DNA of 64,000 nucleotides from Nocardioidaceae bacterium (GCA_030447865.1 JAUJOD010000004.1:176074-240073); one strand, 5' to 3'; counted from the stretch's first letter, positions 8,239 through 16,848 are shown. Notes: generated from the letters alone by a model not told the origin. Program-made: numbers and translations.

Positions 8239-10333
8239 GAGGGGCCCCCGCATCAGTCGTACGGCGGATCAGCAGGTTGCCGAAGCGGTCCACCTGGGCG
8301 CAGAACCCGGGGTGGATCGGCACCGTGGACGAGAACTCCTCGACCACCGCGGGACCCACCACGACGTCCCCGCTTCCCAGCTTGGCCCGGTCGTAGATCG
8401 CGGCATCGACCCAGTCGTCGAAGAAGACCTGACGAGACCCGGTCACCGCCGCCTCGGCGCCGGAGCCGGCCGGGACCACCGACACCTCCGGCTTGCGGAT
8501 CGGGCCGATGCCGGTGACGCGGAGGTTGACCCACTCGACCTCCTGGCGGGAGTCGGCGCGGAGGTCGTAGCCGTACAAGGCACGGTGCGCACCATGAAAG
8601 GCGTCCGCGACCTCGTCGAAGGTAGCGGCACTGAGCGGACCGTCGGGCAGTGCGACCCTGACCTCGTAGGCCTGACCGAAGTAGCGCAGATCAGCCGTGC
8701 GCTCGAAGCGACGCACGTCCGGTGGAAACCCCTCGCGGGTCAGGGCGGCGTCCGCTTCGCGGGTCAGGTCGTCGACGATCAGCCGGACGGTGGACACATC
8801 CAGGCGCGAGTGCCGGGTCACCGCCGTACGCACGTAGTCGTTGCGGACGTCGACGGTGAGCAGCCCGTACGCCGACACGTTGCCCGGGTTGAGCGGCACC
8901 ACGACCCCGCGCAGCCCCAGGATGTCGATGAGGCGGCAGGCGACGAGCGAACCGGAGCCGCCGAACGTCACCAGGTGGAAGTCGCGGACGTCGAGCCCCC
9001 GCTTGACGGTCACCTGTCTGAGGGCGTTGGCCTGGTTCCACGCTGAGATCTCGACAATTCCGGTCGCCGCCGCCGCCTCCGAGAGCGCCAGTTTGCCGGC
9101 GATGTCCTGCAGCCCGGCCCGGGCCAGCTCGACGTCGAGCGGCACCTCGCCACCCAACAGATGCGGCGGGAGGCGCCCGAGCACGACGTGGGCGTCGGTG
9201 ATCGTCGGCTGGTCGCCGCCCTTGCCGTAGCACAGCGGGCCTGGGTCGGCGCCCGCGGATTGTGGGCCGACCTTCAACGTGCCCTCGGGGCTCAGCCAGG
9301 CCATCGACCCACCGCCGGCCCCGACCGTGACCACGTCGATCATGGGGATCTTGCTGGGATACGCGCCGACGGTTCCCTCGGTGGTCAGCGCCGGCCGGCC
9401 GTCGATGACAACGGCCACGTCGGTCGACGTACCCCCTCCGTCGCAGGTGACGACAGCATCGAAACCAGCGGCCTTTGCTACCACCGCCGCACCCAAGGCA
9501 CCGGCGGCCGGTCCGGACAGCACCGTGGTGATCGGTTGGTGCACCACCTCCTCGGCCGAGAGCACTCCCCCGTTGGACTTCATCACGTAGAAGGGCACCC
9601 GGCGCGGCTCAGCCGACGCGGTCGTGGTGTAGGTGTCGAGGCGGCGGGTGATGCCGGCGATGTAGGCGCGGATGTTGGGCTTGACTGCCGCGTCGACGAG
9701 CGTGGTGACCGAGCGCTCGTACTCGCGGTACTCGCGCAACACGTCTGAGGAGATCGACACGACGGCGTCGGGGTGAATGCTGGCGAGCACATCGCGCATG
9801 GCCCGCTCGTGCGTCGGGTTGGCGTAGGAGTGCAGGAAGCAGACGCCGATCGTCGCGATGCCGGCCGCTTTGAAGAACTGCGCAGCGGCTTCGGCTGAGG
9901 GTACGTCGAACGGCCGGATCTGCGAGCCGTCGACGGCGAGGCGGCCACCCACGGTGCGCACCCGGTCAGCGGGGACGATTCGGGGCGGCTTGACCCAGAA
10001 GTAGGAGTTCCCGTAGCCGTCGGGCACCGACTGTCGGGCGATCTCCAGGATGTGCTCATAGCCCTCGGTGGTGATGAAGCCCAGGTTCTCCACCTTGGCC
10101 TCGAGCAGCTGGTTGGTTGCGACTGTCGTGCCGTGGCTCACCGCGGACAGCGACTCACCACTCAGCCCGAGCTGGGCAAGCACCTTGTCGATGCCGGCCA
10201 TGAAGCCGACCGCCGGGTCGGAGGGGGTGGACGGCGTCTTGGTCGTAGCGAGCTGTCCGCTGAGCTCATCGACTGCCACCACATCGGTGAAGGTGCCGCC
10301 AGTGTCGATGCCAATCCGGATCGGTCGCGTCAC
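8231..10333 (-). CDS. hyuA: Hydantoinase A / oxoprolinase alpha-type subunit
   Basis: A 700-residue ATP-binding subunit of the actin/hsp70-like sugar kinase fold. The N-terminus has IRIGIDTGGTFTDVV, the phosphate-binding signature of HyuA, followed by SHGTTVATNQLLE and later CDGGGTSTDVAVV and TVGAGGGSMAW, all typical. It would phosphorylate the substrate carbonyl or assist the HyuB-catalysed ring opening at the expense of ATP. The GTG start at 10333 overlaps the stop of the upstream amidohydrolase gene (GTGA), and its stop overlaps the hyuB start, so the operon is tightly coupled. The length matches HyuA proteins. Whether the target is a hydantoin, oxoproline or another cyclic amide cannot be told from sequence. 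Confidence 0.93.
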   Translation of the reverse strand: MTRPIRIGIDTGGTFTDVVAVDELSGQLATTKTPSTPSDPAVGFMAGIDKVLAQLGLSGESLSAVSHGTTVATNQLLEAKVENLGFITTEGYEHILEIARQSVPDGYGNSYFWVKPPRIVPADRVRTVGGRLAVDGSQIRPFDVPSAEAAAQFFKAAGIATIGVCFLHSYANPTHERAMRDVLASIHPDAVVSISSDVLREYREYERSVTTLVDAAVKPNIRAYIAGITRRLDTYTTTASAEPRRVPFYVMKSNGGVLSAEEVVHQPITTVLSGPAAGALGAAVVAKAAGFDAVVTCDGGGTSTDVAVVIDGRPALTTEGTVGAYPSKIPMIDVVTVGAGGGSMAWLSPEGTLKVGPQSAGADPGPLCYGKGGDQPTITDAHVVLGRLPPHLLGGEVPLDVELARAGLQDIAGKLALSEAAAATGIVEISAWNQANALRQVTVKRGLDVRDFHLVTFGGSGSLVACRLIDILGLRGVVVPLNPGNVSAYGLLTVDVRNDYVRTAVTRHSRLDVSTVRLIVDDLTREADAALTREGFPPDVRRFERTADLRYFGQAYEVRVALPDGPLSAATFDEVADAFHGAHRALYGYDLRADSRQEVEWVNLRVTGIGPIRKPEVSVVPAGSGAEAAVTGSRQVFFDDWVDAAIYDRAKLGSGDVVVGPAVVEEFSSTVPIHPGFCAQVDRFGNLLIRRTTDAGAPHE

Positions 10334-11280
10334 CGACTGCCCTCGTCGCTGGGCCGCTCGCTGGGCAGTGGCGCGCCGGAGCGCTGGTAATGAAACGGTG
10401 TCTCACCCGCCGAACTCAGCGTGTCGAGGTGGTTCTTGATCAGGGCGAGGTTGCGGTCGGCCAGGTGGTCGAAACCCTGCGGGACGCTGCTGCCTGGCGT
10501 CAGGGAGCGCAGCGCCTCGTCGGGGTCGAGCCGGGCCACCACCCACTGCTCGAAGGTCGAGCCCCTGGCGAGCACCTCCGCGATCGGCGACACGATCATC
10601 GAGTTGCCGAAGTACAACGTGCCGTCGGGGTCGGTGCCGGTGGCGTTTGAGCCGATGACGAAGACGTGGTTGTCGTAGGCGCGGGCGCGGTTGGTGAGCT
10701 CCCAGATGTCAGCACTGCGCAACAGCGCCGAAGGGCGAGTGATGATCTCCGCACCCTTCAACGCGGTGATGCGGGCGAGTTCGGGGAAGTCGCCGTCGAA
10801 GCAGATCATCATGCCGATCCGGCCCAGGTCGGTGTCGACAACGCACACGTCGTCGCCGGGGGTCACCCATCCGCCGCCGCTCACGATCTCGGTGCAGAAC
10901 GGGTGCGTCTTGTTGTAGATGCCGAGCTGGGACCCGTCAGGGCCGGCCAGCACGGAGCAGTTGAACACCACTCCGCGTTCCGGCCCGCGCGCGTACGCGC
11001 CGTACACGAGGTGGACCCCCAGCTCGGCAGCGACGTCCTGCAACGGCTGGGTCTGCTCACCGGGGATCGGGTCGATCACGTCCCACAGCTCGCGCACTCC
11101 CACGCCCGGGGAGAACCCGGTCGTGCAGGTCTCGGGCAACACGATCAGTTCGGGCTCGGAGGTGGCTGCGCATTCGCGCACCAGGTCGACGCAGTGGGTG
11201 ACGTTCGCCGCGATCGTCTCTTTCGTCAGCGGCGCCGGCGAGGGCTGCACCTGAAGTGCCGCGGCAGTGAAGGCGCGCAT
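10330..11280 (-). CDS. Carbon-nitrogen hydrolase (nitrilase superfamily amidohydrolase)
   Basis: A 316-residue nitrilase-fold enzyme with the full catalytic set: Glu50 in VLPETC, Lys124 in NKTHPF, and Cys160 in MMICFDGDFPE. Members hydrolyse amides, N-carbamoyl groups or nitriles and release ammonia. It lies between the coxG-like gene and hyuA on the same strand, overlapping hyuA by 4 bases, and starts at an ATG preceded by GAGGAG. In this context it could deamidate an omega-amidate such as malonamate, or hydrolyse an N-carbamoyl acid formed by ring opening; this is inference from neighbours. The C-terminal 25 residues (QRSGAPLPSERPSDEGSR) look disordered. Confidence 0.9.
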   Translation of the reverse strand: MRAFTAAALQVQPSPAPLTKETIAANVTHCVDLVRECAATSEPELIVLPETCTTGFSPGVGVRELWDVIDPIPGEQTQPLQDVAAELGVHLVYGAYARGPERGVVFNCSVLAGPDGSQLGIYNKTHPFCTEIVSGGGWVTPGDDVCVVDTDLGRIGMMICFDGDFPELARITALKGAEIITRPSALLRSADIWELTNRARAYDNHVFVIGSNATGTDPDGTLYFGNSMIVSPIAEVLARGSTFEQWVVARLDPDEALRSLTPGSSVPQGFDHLADRNLALIKNHLDTLSSAGETPFHYQRSGAPLPSERPSDEGSR

Positions 11281-11303
11281 TGCGGTCTCCTCAAGGCTTC
11301 GAT

Positions 11304-12011
11304 CTAGGTACGGCGTCGCCGGCCGGAGAGCCAGCCACCGACCAGTGCACCGGCCAAGGCAGTGGCAGCCCCGACGAGGGCACCTTGCAGGAAGCCCCCG
11401 CTTCCGCCGGAGGGCGTCAGCGCCTGGGCCGCGCCTGCGCCTGGTGCCTCGAAGACCTGCGGTGCTGCGCCCGTTGAGGTGTCGGAGCCGGTGAAGGGCA
11501 CGCCGGCGAGCTGCCCGTCGCTCTGCTGGGCCGCGGCAGGGCTCGACTCCGGCGCCTTTCCCGTCAGTACGTCGTCAACGGCCGAGAAGAACTCTCCGGC
11601 GGTCTTCTTGGCGACGCCGGTCAGCATGCGCTGGCCGACACCGCCGATCATGCCGCCGACGATCGCGTCAGCGTCGTACGTCAGAGTCGTGGTGCCGTCG
11701 CCGGCGCCGTCCGACCCCGCCTCGCTGAGCGTCACCCAGACGTCGGCGCTGACCGTGCCTGGGCCACCGGACCCGGCCGCCTTGAGCAGGAACTTGTCCG
11801 GCGGCTGCTGGTCGGTCAGCCGGACCTCGCCGGTGTAGACGCCCTTGATGGACGCGACACCGGCGGTGATCGTCATGCGGTACGCGTCGGTTTCGATCGC
11901 CTCCAGCCGCTGGCAACCGGGGATCGTGCGCACCAGGACCGCCGGGTCGTTGAGGGCAGTCCACACCTGCTCGCGGGGAGCGTGCAGCGTGGCTGATCCG
12001 GAGACCTTCAT
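11304..12011 (-). CDS. CoxG-like SRPBCC protein with C-terminal membrane anchor
   Basis: A 235-residue protein. Residues 1-150 are an SRPBCC/CoxG domain starting MKVSGSATLHAPREQVW, with the characteristic IPGCQRLE. A linker rich in Ser, Ala and Gln follows, then a C-terminal hydrophobic helix (FLQGALVGAATALAGALVGG) ending in RRRR, which should anchor it to the inner face of the membrane. CoxG proteins accompany molybdenum hydroxylases of the CO dehydrogenase family and are thought to aid recruitment or maturation. No hydroxylase is adjacent; the three-subunit enzyme lies 6 kb away. It is the first gene of the minus-strand operon leading to hyuB. Confidence 0.85.
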   Translation of the reverse strand: MKVSGSATLHAPREQVWTALNDPAVLVRTIPGCQRLEAIETDAYRMTITAGVASIKGVYTGEVRLTDQQPPDKFLLKAAGSGGPGTVSADVWVTLSEAGSDGAGDGTTTLTYDADAIVGGMIGGVGQRMLTGVAKKTAGEFFSAVDDVLTGKAPESSPAAAQQSDGQLAGVPFTGSDTSTGAAPQVFEAPGAGAAQALTPSGGSGGFLQGALVGAATALAGALVGGWLSGRRRRT

Positions 12012-12018
12012 GTCACCC

Positions 12019-12042
12019 CCCAGTGTGGCACCCAGTGTGGCA
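12019..12042. repeat. 12-bp direct repeat, two copies, in the coxG-like leader
   Basis: CCCAGTGTGGCA occurs twice back to back, ending 7 bases upstream of the ATG of the CoxG-like gene. On the coding strand the distal unit merges into a G-run that serves as the ribosome binding site. It could be an operator with two half-sites or a simple duplication; only position supports a role. Confidence 0.45.
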
Positions 12043-12133
12043 TCGCTGACCGACGTGTGTGCAGCCTACGAAGGCGTACGACGCTCGCCCTATGGCGACT
12101 GTCGCCCAAGGGGCGCTAATCCGTTGGCAAGTC

Positions 12134-12150
12134 CACCGCCTCGGGCGGTG
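12134..12150. other. Small perfect hairpin in divergent intergenic region
   Basis: CACCGCC and GGCGGTG form a 7-bp stem with a TCG loop between the divergent CoxG-like and GNAT genes. No T-run follows on either side, so a terminator is unlikely. It may be an operator or chance in GC-rich DNA. Confidence 0.3.
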
Positions 12151-12171
12151 AAGGCTCGGGTGGAAATCGCG

Positions 12172-12201
12172 TTGTCGAGCGCTCGCTGGCGCGCTTAGGC
12201 T
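12172..12201 (+). promoter_or_regulatory. Candidate promoter of the GNAT gene, leaderless
   Basis: A -35-like TTGTCG (12172-12177) is followed after 18 bases by a -10-like TAGGCT (12196-12201). The GTG start codon lies eight bases further on, so the transcript would begin at or within a few bases of the start codon. Leaderless genes with a TANNNT -10 are common in Actinomycetota. There is no ribosome binding site, which supports this reading. Confidence 0.5.
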
Positions 12202-12209
12202 CGCGCGTC

Positions 12210-13208
12210 GTGAAGGTCCAACCGCTCGACGTACACGACGACGACACGCTGCGCCGTTACTGGCAGGTGCTGCGAGACGCTGACGCGTTCGGACGCCCCT
12301 ACGCGGCTTTCGGCCCGTACGACGACCTGGCCTTGCAGTTGCGCGACGACAATCCCACGCGTGAGGTGGTGGGGTTCGTCGCGCTGGATGGCGACGAGGT
12401 GCTGGGTGGCAGCAACCTGGTGTGTCCGCAGCTCGACAACACGCACCTCGCCTATGCCGAGGCGTTGGTTCACCCGGACTACCGCAACCGAGGCGTCGGG
12501 ACCGCGATCCTGGACCGGCTTCTGGATGCCATGCGGGAGCGGGAGCGTACGACCCTAATCGTCGAGGCATCAAAGCCGCTTGACGACGACTCGTCGCCCG
12601 GTTGGTCGTTCCTCCTCAACCGCGGGTTCACGCCGGGGATTCTCGACCTGCACCGTGTGCTGGAGCTGCCGGTAGCGTCAGCACGCCTCGACGAGCTCGC
12701 AGCGGCCGCAGCGCCCCATCACCGTGACTACCGGTTAGTCACCTGGCAGGATCGCACCCCCGACGAGTGGGTGCAGGGAGTGTGCGAGCTCCAAATCGCT
12801 TTCAACAGCGAAGCGCCGTCCGGCGAGCTCGAGCTCGAGCCGGAGGTGTGGAACGACGAGCGGCTGCGCAACAAGGAGGAGCGGCTTGCTGCGATGGGCC
12901 GCACGGAGACCACCACTGTCGCTGTGGCACCGGCGGGGAAAGTAGTCGCGTTGACCGAGCTGATGGTTACTCAGCACGGTCGAGGTGCTGTCTTCCAGGG
13001 CGGAACGCTCGTCCTCCCCGGTTACCGCGGCCATCGGCTCGGCATTGCGGTCAAGGTGGCCAACCTCCGGCGGTTCCAAGAGACCTTCCCTGCTGCCCAC
13101 TTGGTGCATTCGTGGAACGCCGAGGAGAACGGGCCGATGGTGGAGATCAACAACGCCCTCGGATTCCGCCCCGTCGAGTACCTCGCCGAGATGCAGCGCA
13201 AGCTCTGA
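12210..13208 (+). CDS. Double-domain GNAT N-acetyltransferase
   Basis: A 332-residue protein with two acetyl-CoA-binding folds in tandem. The first (about residues 1-150) contains EALVHPDYRNRGVGTAILDRLL, with the pyrophosphate-binding loop YRNRGVG. The second (about 165-330) has a degenerate loop LPGYRGHRLGIAVK and ends HSWNAEENGPMVEINNALGF, a sequence common in two-domain actinobacterial GNATs of the mycothiol synthase type. The acyl acceptor is unknown. It has its own probable leaderless promoter and is divergent from the coxG-like operon; nothing ties it to the catabolic genes. Confidence 0.88.
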   Translation: MKVQPLDVHDDDTLRRYWQVLRDADAFGRPYAAFGPYDDLALQLRDDNPTREVVGFVALDGDEVLGGSNLVCPQLDNTHLAYAEALVHPDYRNRGVGTAILDRLLDAMRERERTTLIVEASKPLDDDSSPGWSFLLNRGFTPGILDLHRVLELPVASARLDELAAAAAPHHRDYRLVTWQDRTPDEWVQGVCELQIAFNSEAPSGELELEPEVWNDERLRNKEERLAAMGRTETTTVAVAPAGKVVALTELMVTQHGRGAVFQGGTLVLPGYRGHRLGIAVKVANLRRFQETFPAAHLVHSWNAEENGPMVEINNALGFRPVEYLAEMQRKL

Positions 13209-13292
13209 CTGGCCCGCTCGAGTTCAGCCCGCAGTCGAGAATGCTGAGACGACCCGTCCTGCGGTCCGGTCGTGTCCGGTCGGTGCTGGTGT

Positions 13293-13341
13293 GGCTCTCG
13301 GGCCTTCGCTGCGCTCTTTGACGGCCCGTCGAGTCCCCACC
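13293..13341. repeat. Dispersed repeat of about 48 bp, copy 1
   Basis: This stretch lies between the convergent GNAT and HNH genes. It shares CCTTCGCTGCGCTCTTT and TCGAGTCCCCACC, with near-identical flanks, with the reverse complement of 45267-45314. I count a one-base indel and about four mismatches. No reading frame or transposase is associated. The remaining part of the 171-base gap shows nothing else that I can name. Confidence 0.8.
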
Positions 13342-13379
13342 AGCCCCTCCCTTGGAACCTTCAGGGCGGCGCAGCGCAG

Positions 13380-14870
13380 TTAGCCAGCAGGTCCCACCAC
13401 CCGCACGCGGCCGCAGCCGGTGCCCTGGCGGCGCAACGTACTAGGCGGCGTCGGTGTCGCGTCGGCTGCGCTGGTGGTCGAGTTGGGCGTGGAGGTGTTG
13501 GTGGTGGCTGAGCCAGCCGGGGGCAGGTTCAGGGGGTTGTCGAGTTCGCCGGGTGGGCCGGTGCCGTACCCGGTGGCCGGTGGCGGCAGGGAGTAGTACT
13601 GGTGCCCGGTCGGGGTGGTCCAGGTCAGCACGGTGTCGGCATCACCGGTCACACTCCAGCCGGGATGCGACTTGGCCAGGTGGGACCGTTCACATACCCC
13701 TTGCAGGGTGTCCGGGCGGGTGAGTCCGCCGTCGGCGAAGGCATGTTTGTGGTCGAGGTCCCGGATCCGGGCGTCGCACACCGGCAGGCGGCAGTGCCGG
13801 TCCCGGCAGATCACGGCGTGTCGGGTGGCGGTGTCGGGCCGGTACTTGGTGGGGTCGGTGACCATGACCGCCCCGGTGATCGGGTCGCACAGCAACCGGG
13901 TCAACGTCACATCACCGGCGGCGATGATGCGCCGGGCCACTCCGGGGGTGATGGTGCCGTACCCGTCCAGGAGCCCGTTGCGGGAGTCCAACCCGAGCAG
14001 GGACGTCAGTGAGATGACCACCTGCACCGAGACCGGCTTACCCGCCCGGGCGGGGTGCCCGTGCTGGTCGGGGCGGGTGGTGTCCAGGTCAGCTCCGGTG
14101 AGGGTCTTGGTGACGAGGTCGGCGCGGAGCTGGTCCAAGGTGGCGGGGTCACCTGCTGCCCGGCAGGTCCGGGCCAGCTGATCGACCCGGTTCCAGGCCC
14201 GGATCGCGTCCTCGGCCGGTAGCACCGCACCCAGCAGGGCGACCCCGTCGTCCATCGGTTTGCAGAACACCCGCCGCTGAGCCGCGGCGCGTTGAGCCAG
14301 CAGGTCGGCGTGCTCATCGGCCTCGGCGACCCGGGCCCGGGCGGCGGCGATGGCTTTGCCGGCGGGTTGTTCGACTGCGTCGGCGGTGACCGCCTCATCA
14401 ATCAACCGGCGGGCGTGGTCGGGTAGCCGGCGGGTCGCCGCAGCGACCATCGACGCCACGAACCCCGACACCTGCCCGAGTTCGAGGGCCTCACCGAGGT
14501 CACGGTGCACGCTGTGCAGGTCGTTGGCCAGTCTGAGTTGTTTGTGGGCGGCGGTGGGGGAGATGTTCAACGCCAACGCGACCTCCTCGGCGGCGAACTT
14601 GCCCGCCTCGGCGTCGAGGTTGGCGCGCATCCGCAGCACCGCGGCCCGCTGGCTCGGTGTCTTGGTCGCCAACGCCGCCTGCATGTCGGCGCACATCGTG
14701 GTGTCGGCGTCGGTGCGGGCGGCCTGGAACCGGCGCATCGTGTCCAACCGCTGCGACTCCACCCACGCCGCGACCCGGTCCCAGGCCACCAGCTGCTCGA
14801 TCAGATCAACCGCCGCGGCGTCGGCGTCCAGCACCGGGGCGGCTTCCTGCACCGCCACCAAATCAGCCAC
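13380..14870 (-). CDS. DUF222 / HNH endonuclease domain protein (13E12-like)
   Basis: About 496 residues. Most of the protein is the helical DUF222 domain, including LVAWDRVAAWVESQRLD and TPSQRAAVLRMRANLDA. Near the C-terminus is an HNH core, CRLPVCDARIRDLDHKHAFAD followed by LQGVCERSHLAKSHPGW, that can bind a metal and cut DNA. A low-complexity Ser/Thr/Pro tail ends the protein. Such genes occur in many copies in actinobacteria (mycobacterial REP13E12 includes one) and behave as accessory, partly mobile genes. The start is uncertain: the frame is open to 15059, but the conserved region begins near the GTG at 14870, and starting there avoids overlap with the next gene. Confidence 0.85.
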   Translation of the reverse strand: MADLVAVQEAAPVLDADAAAVDLIEQLVAWDRVAAWVESQRLDTMRRFQAARTDADTTMCADMQAALATKTPSQRAAVLRMRANLDAEAGKFAAEEVALALNISPTAAHKQLRLANDLHSVHRDLGEALELGQVSGFVASMVAAATRRLPDHARRLIDEAVTADAVEQPAGKAIAAARARVAEADEHADLLAQRAAAQRRVFCKPMDDGVALLGAVLPAEDAIRAWNRVDQLARTCRAAGDPATLDQLRADLVTKTLTGADLDTTRPDQHGHPARAGKPVSVQVVISLTSLLGLDSRNGLLDGYGTITPGVARRIIAAGDVTLTRLLCDPITGAVMVTDPTKYRPDTATRHAVICRDRHCRLPVCDARIRDLDHKHAFADGGLTRPDTLQGVCERSHLAKSHPGWSVTGDADTVLTWTTPTGHQYYSLPPPATGYGTGPPGELDNPLNLPPAGSATTNTSTPNSTTSAADATPTPPSTLRRQGTGCGRVRVVGPAG

Positions 14871-15004
14871 CAGGCACCGACAGTCTCCGGTGGCGGCCTG
14901 TCCCGAAGGCGTCGGCAAAGTCAACCGGAAGTGCCACGCCTGCGACGGGCGGACCGAGTTCGCTCCACGCCGTGGTTTGAACCTTCGTCGAACGACTCGG
15001 AAGG

Positions 15005-15325
15005 GTGCTTGCGGACCGGCGGGAGGACGTCGTAGAGACAGCGCGAGGCGGGAAGGCACACAATGTCCGTGTCTTCGGCAGCGTTGCCAGCGGCGACGAC
15101 ACCGATGATTCGGACATCGACCTGCTTATCGATTTGGAGCCGGGTGTCGGCCCGTTCGCGTTGACCGAGCTGGAGCTGGAGCTCAAGAGCCAACGATTCC
15201 CGTCCGGGCAGCTCTCGTGGGTTAGGTTGCATGGCAGCACCGACGCTGCAAGAGTTCCCTTCCTGGAAGCTCGGCGCGGGGCCAGTGGTAAGACGAAGGA
15301 GTACCCGAGCGGTTGGTCATCCTGA
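15005..15325 (+). CDS. MntA-like minimal nucleotidyltransferase, orphan and probably degenerate
   Basis: A 106-residue reading frame. HNVRVFGSVASGDDTDDSDID followed by LLIDLEPG is the GS...DxD signature of minimal nucleotidyltransferases such as the MntA antitoxin, which AMPylates a HEPN toxin. After LTELELELK the family's next strand, with the third acidic residue (usually a VDVV-type sequence), is missing; the remaining 45 residues look unrelated. No HEPN gene follows; the next gene is a GGDEF protein overlapping by 13 bases. The GTG start has GGAAGG directly abutting it. I read this as a decayed toxin-antitoxin remnant, though a divergent functional form cannot be excluded. Confidence 0.55.
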   Translation: MLADRREDVVETARGGKAHNVRVFGSVASGDDTDDSDIDLLIDLEPGVGPFALTELELELKSQRFPSGQLSWVRLHGSTDAARVPFLEARRGASGKTKEYPSGWSS

Positions 15326-16776
15326 CGGATTCTCATACCACCACGAGCCGTGGCGAGCCCGGCTCCAGCGAACTGGTGACTGCCCTGGAGATCGCCGGTG
15401 ACGCGCGCGAGGCATGTCAGATCGCTGTAGACCATCTGGTCGACAACGGTTTCACGATGCCGTCGATCTATCTGTACCGCGGGGGCCGGCTCCGCTGCTA
15501 TGCCGTGCGCGGCTACTGGCAGGTGTACGACGGCATGCCGCCGGCGGCGGGAGTGATCGGGCGGTGCTTCAGCACGGGGACCACCGTGGAGGTCCGCGAA
15601 GTACACCAGTCCAAGGACTACTTGGCAGCGGTCCCCGGCGTACGGGAAGAGATCTGTGTTCCGCTGCGCATCGACGGAGAGGTCGTCGGTGCGCTGAATC
15701 TCGAGAGCCTGACCGCGCTCCCCGGCGACACCGCAGAGCAGTTGCTTGCGGTCGCGGCCACGTTGTCTGACCGCCTTCGGGATCTCGGCGGTGTTCCTCG
15801 CGAGTCTGGTTACCAGCGGCTTGTCGTTCACGCCCAGCTGTTCGCCGGGGCCGAGAGTGAGACGGAGCTCCAGCAGCTCGTGGTCACCGCTGCTCGGGAT
15901 GTGGCGCAGTTGGACACGGCGGTGCTGGTGCTACGGACGGGTGGCCAACTGGGCGTGCGGCTCGCGGTAGGCGCGCTGGAAGCGTCACTCGGCCAGCTGG
16001 ACCAGCAGGATCTCAAGCTGTTTCAGTCGTGGGTGCCAGCGGGCACCTCGTCGTACTCGGTCAACGATGCGTCCGGCCAAGTCTTCGTCGGCCATGAGCA
16101 GGTCAGGGAGGCGGGGGCCCAGACCGTGGTGGTCGTGCCGGTGGCGTCCTCGACAGAGGATCTCGGGCTGTTGATCGTCGCTGACACCGCAGCTGTGCTG
16201 CCCGAGCCGTCCACGGTGGAACTGTTGGAACTGCTGGCTGCGCTGACCGCCACGTCGCTGCGCACCGTCCGGGCGGTTGAGGAGTTGCGCCGACGTGCGT
16301 CGCGCGATCCGCTCACCGGCCTCGGACACGCCGGTGCCTTCCGTAGCGCGATGGACGAAGCGATGCACGCCGCTGACCGGGCAGGGCTGGCCGTAGCCGT
16401 GATGGACGTCGACAGGTTCAAGTCAGTCAACGACGACCGCGGTCACCAAGCCGGCGACGAGGTCCTGCAAGCGCTGGCCAAGAAGCTAACGGACGTCCTC
16501 CCGGAACCTGACTGCGTCTATCGCATCGGCGGTGACGAGTTTGCCGCCATCTTCCATGTCACCGAGGCCACAGACCCCGACGGCTTCGCCCAACTCCTCC
16601 TCGAGGCGGCGCGCATTGATGACGGCCGCAGCGTGTCGGTCGGCGTCGCCGTGGTAGCCGACGCAGAGTCGACGACCGATGTCGTCAGGCGGGCCGATCA
16701 GGCGTTGTACCAGGCAAAACGGGCCGGAAGGAACACCTACCGGGTATCCCGACCACCCGCCGCGGTCGGGCAGTGA
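15313..16776 (+). CDS. GAF-GAF-GGDEF diguanylate cyclase
   Basis: A 487-residue cytosolic signalling protein. Residues 20-170 form a GAF domain (AGVIGRCFSTGTTVEV, EEICVPLRIDGEVVGALNLES), a second GAF-like segment follows (about 175-310), and residues 325-480 are a GGDEF domain with DPLTGLGHAGAFRSA, DVDRFKSVNDDRGHQAGDEVL and an intact GGDEF near residue 405. It should make cyclic di-GMP from two GTP when the GAF domains bind their ligand. No RxxD inhibitory site precedes GGDEF. The likely start is TTG at 15313 with GAAGGAG eleven bases upstream. A BldD gene with its c-di-GMP-binding signature lies 37 kb away. Confidence 0.9.
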   Translation: MVILTDSHTTTSRGEPGSSELVTALEIAGDAREACQIAVDHLVDNGFTMPSIYLYRGGRLRCYAVRGYWQVYDGMPPAAGVIGRCFSTGTTVEVREVHQSKDYLAAVPGVREEICVPLRIDGEVVGALNLESLTALPGDTAEQLLAVAATLSDRLRDLGGVPRESGYQRLVVHAQLFAGAESETELQQLVVTAARDVAQLDTAVLVLRTGGQLGVRLAVGALEASLGQLDQQDLKLFQSWVPAGTSSYSVNDASGQVFVGHEQVREAGAQTVVVVPVASSTEDLGLLIVADTAAVLPEPSTVELLELLAALTATSLRTVRAVEELRRRASRDPLTGLGHAGAFRSAMDEAMHAADRAGLAVAVMDVDRFKSVNDDRGHQAGDEVLQALAKKLTDVLPEPDCVYRIGGDEFAAIFHVTEATDPDGFAQLLLEAARIDDGRSVSVGVAVVADAESTTDVVRRADQALYQAKRAGRNTYRVSRPPAAVGQ

Positions 16777-16848
16777 CCGAACCGCCCACCGAGGGCCATA
16801 GAGCTTGCGGCACTGCAGTGTCAACAGCGCCGTACTGGGTGATCCGCC

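Noticed and set aside
13380-14870. DUF222/HNH gene as a homing endonuclease inside an intein or intron
   Set aside because: It stands alone between other genes, with no split host gene or splicing motifs.
14871-15059. Extended N-terminus of the DUF222/HNH protein up to 15059
   Set aside because: The extra 63 residues are basic and non-conserved and overlap the MntA-like gene on the other strand.
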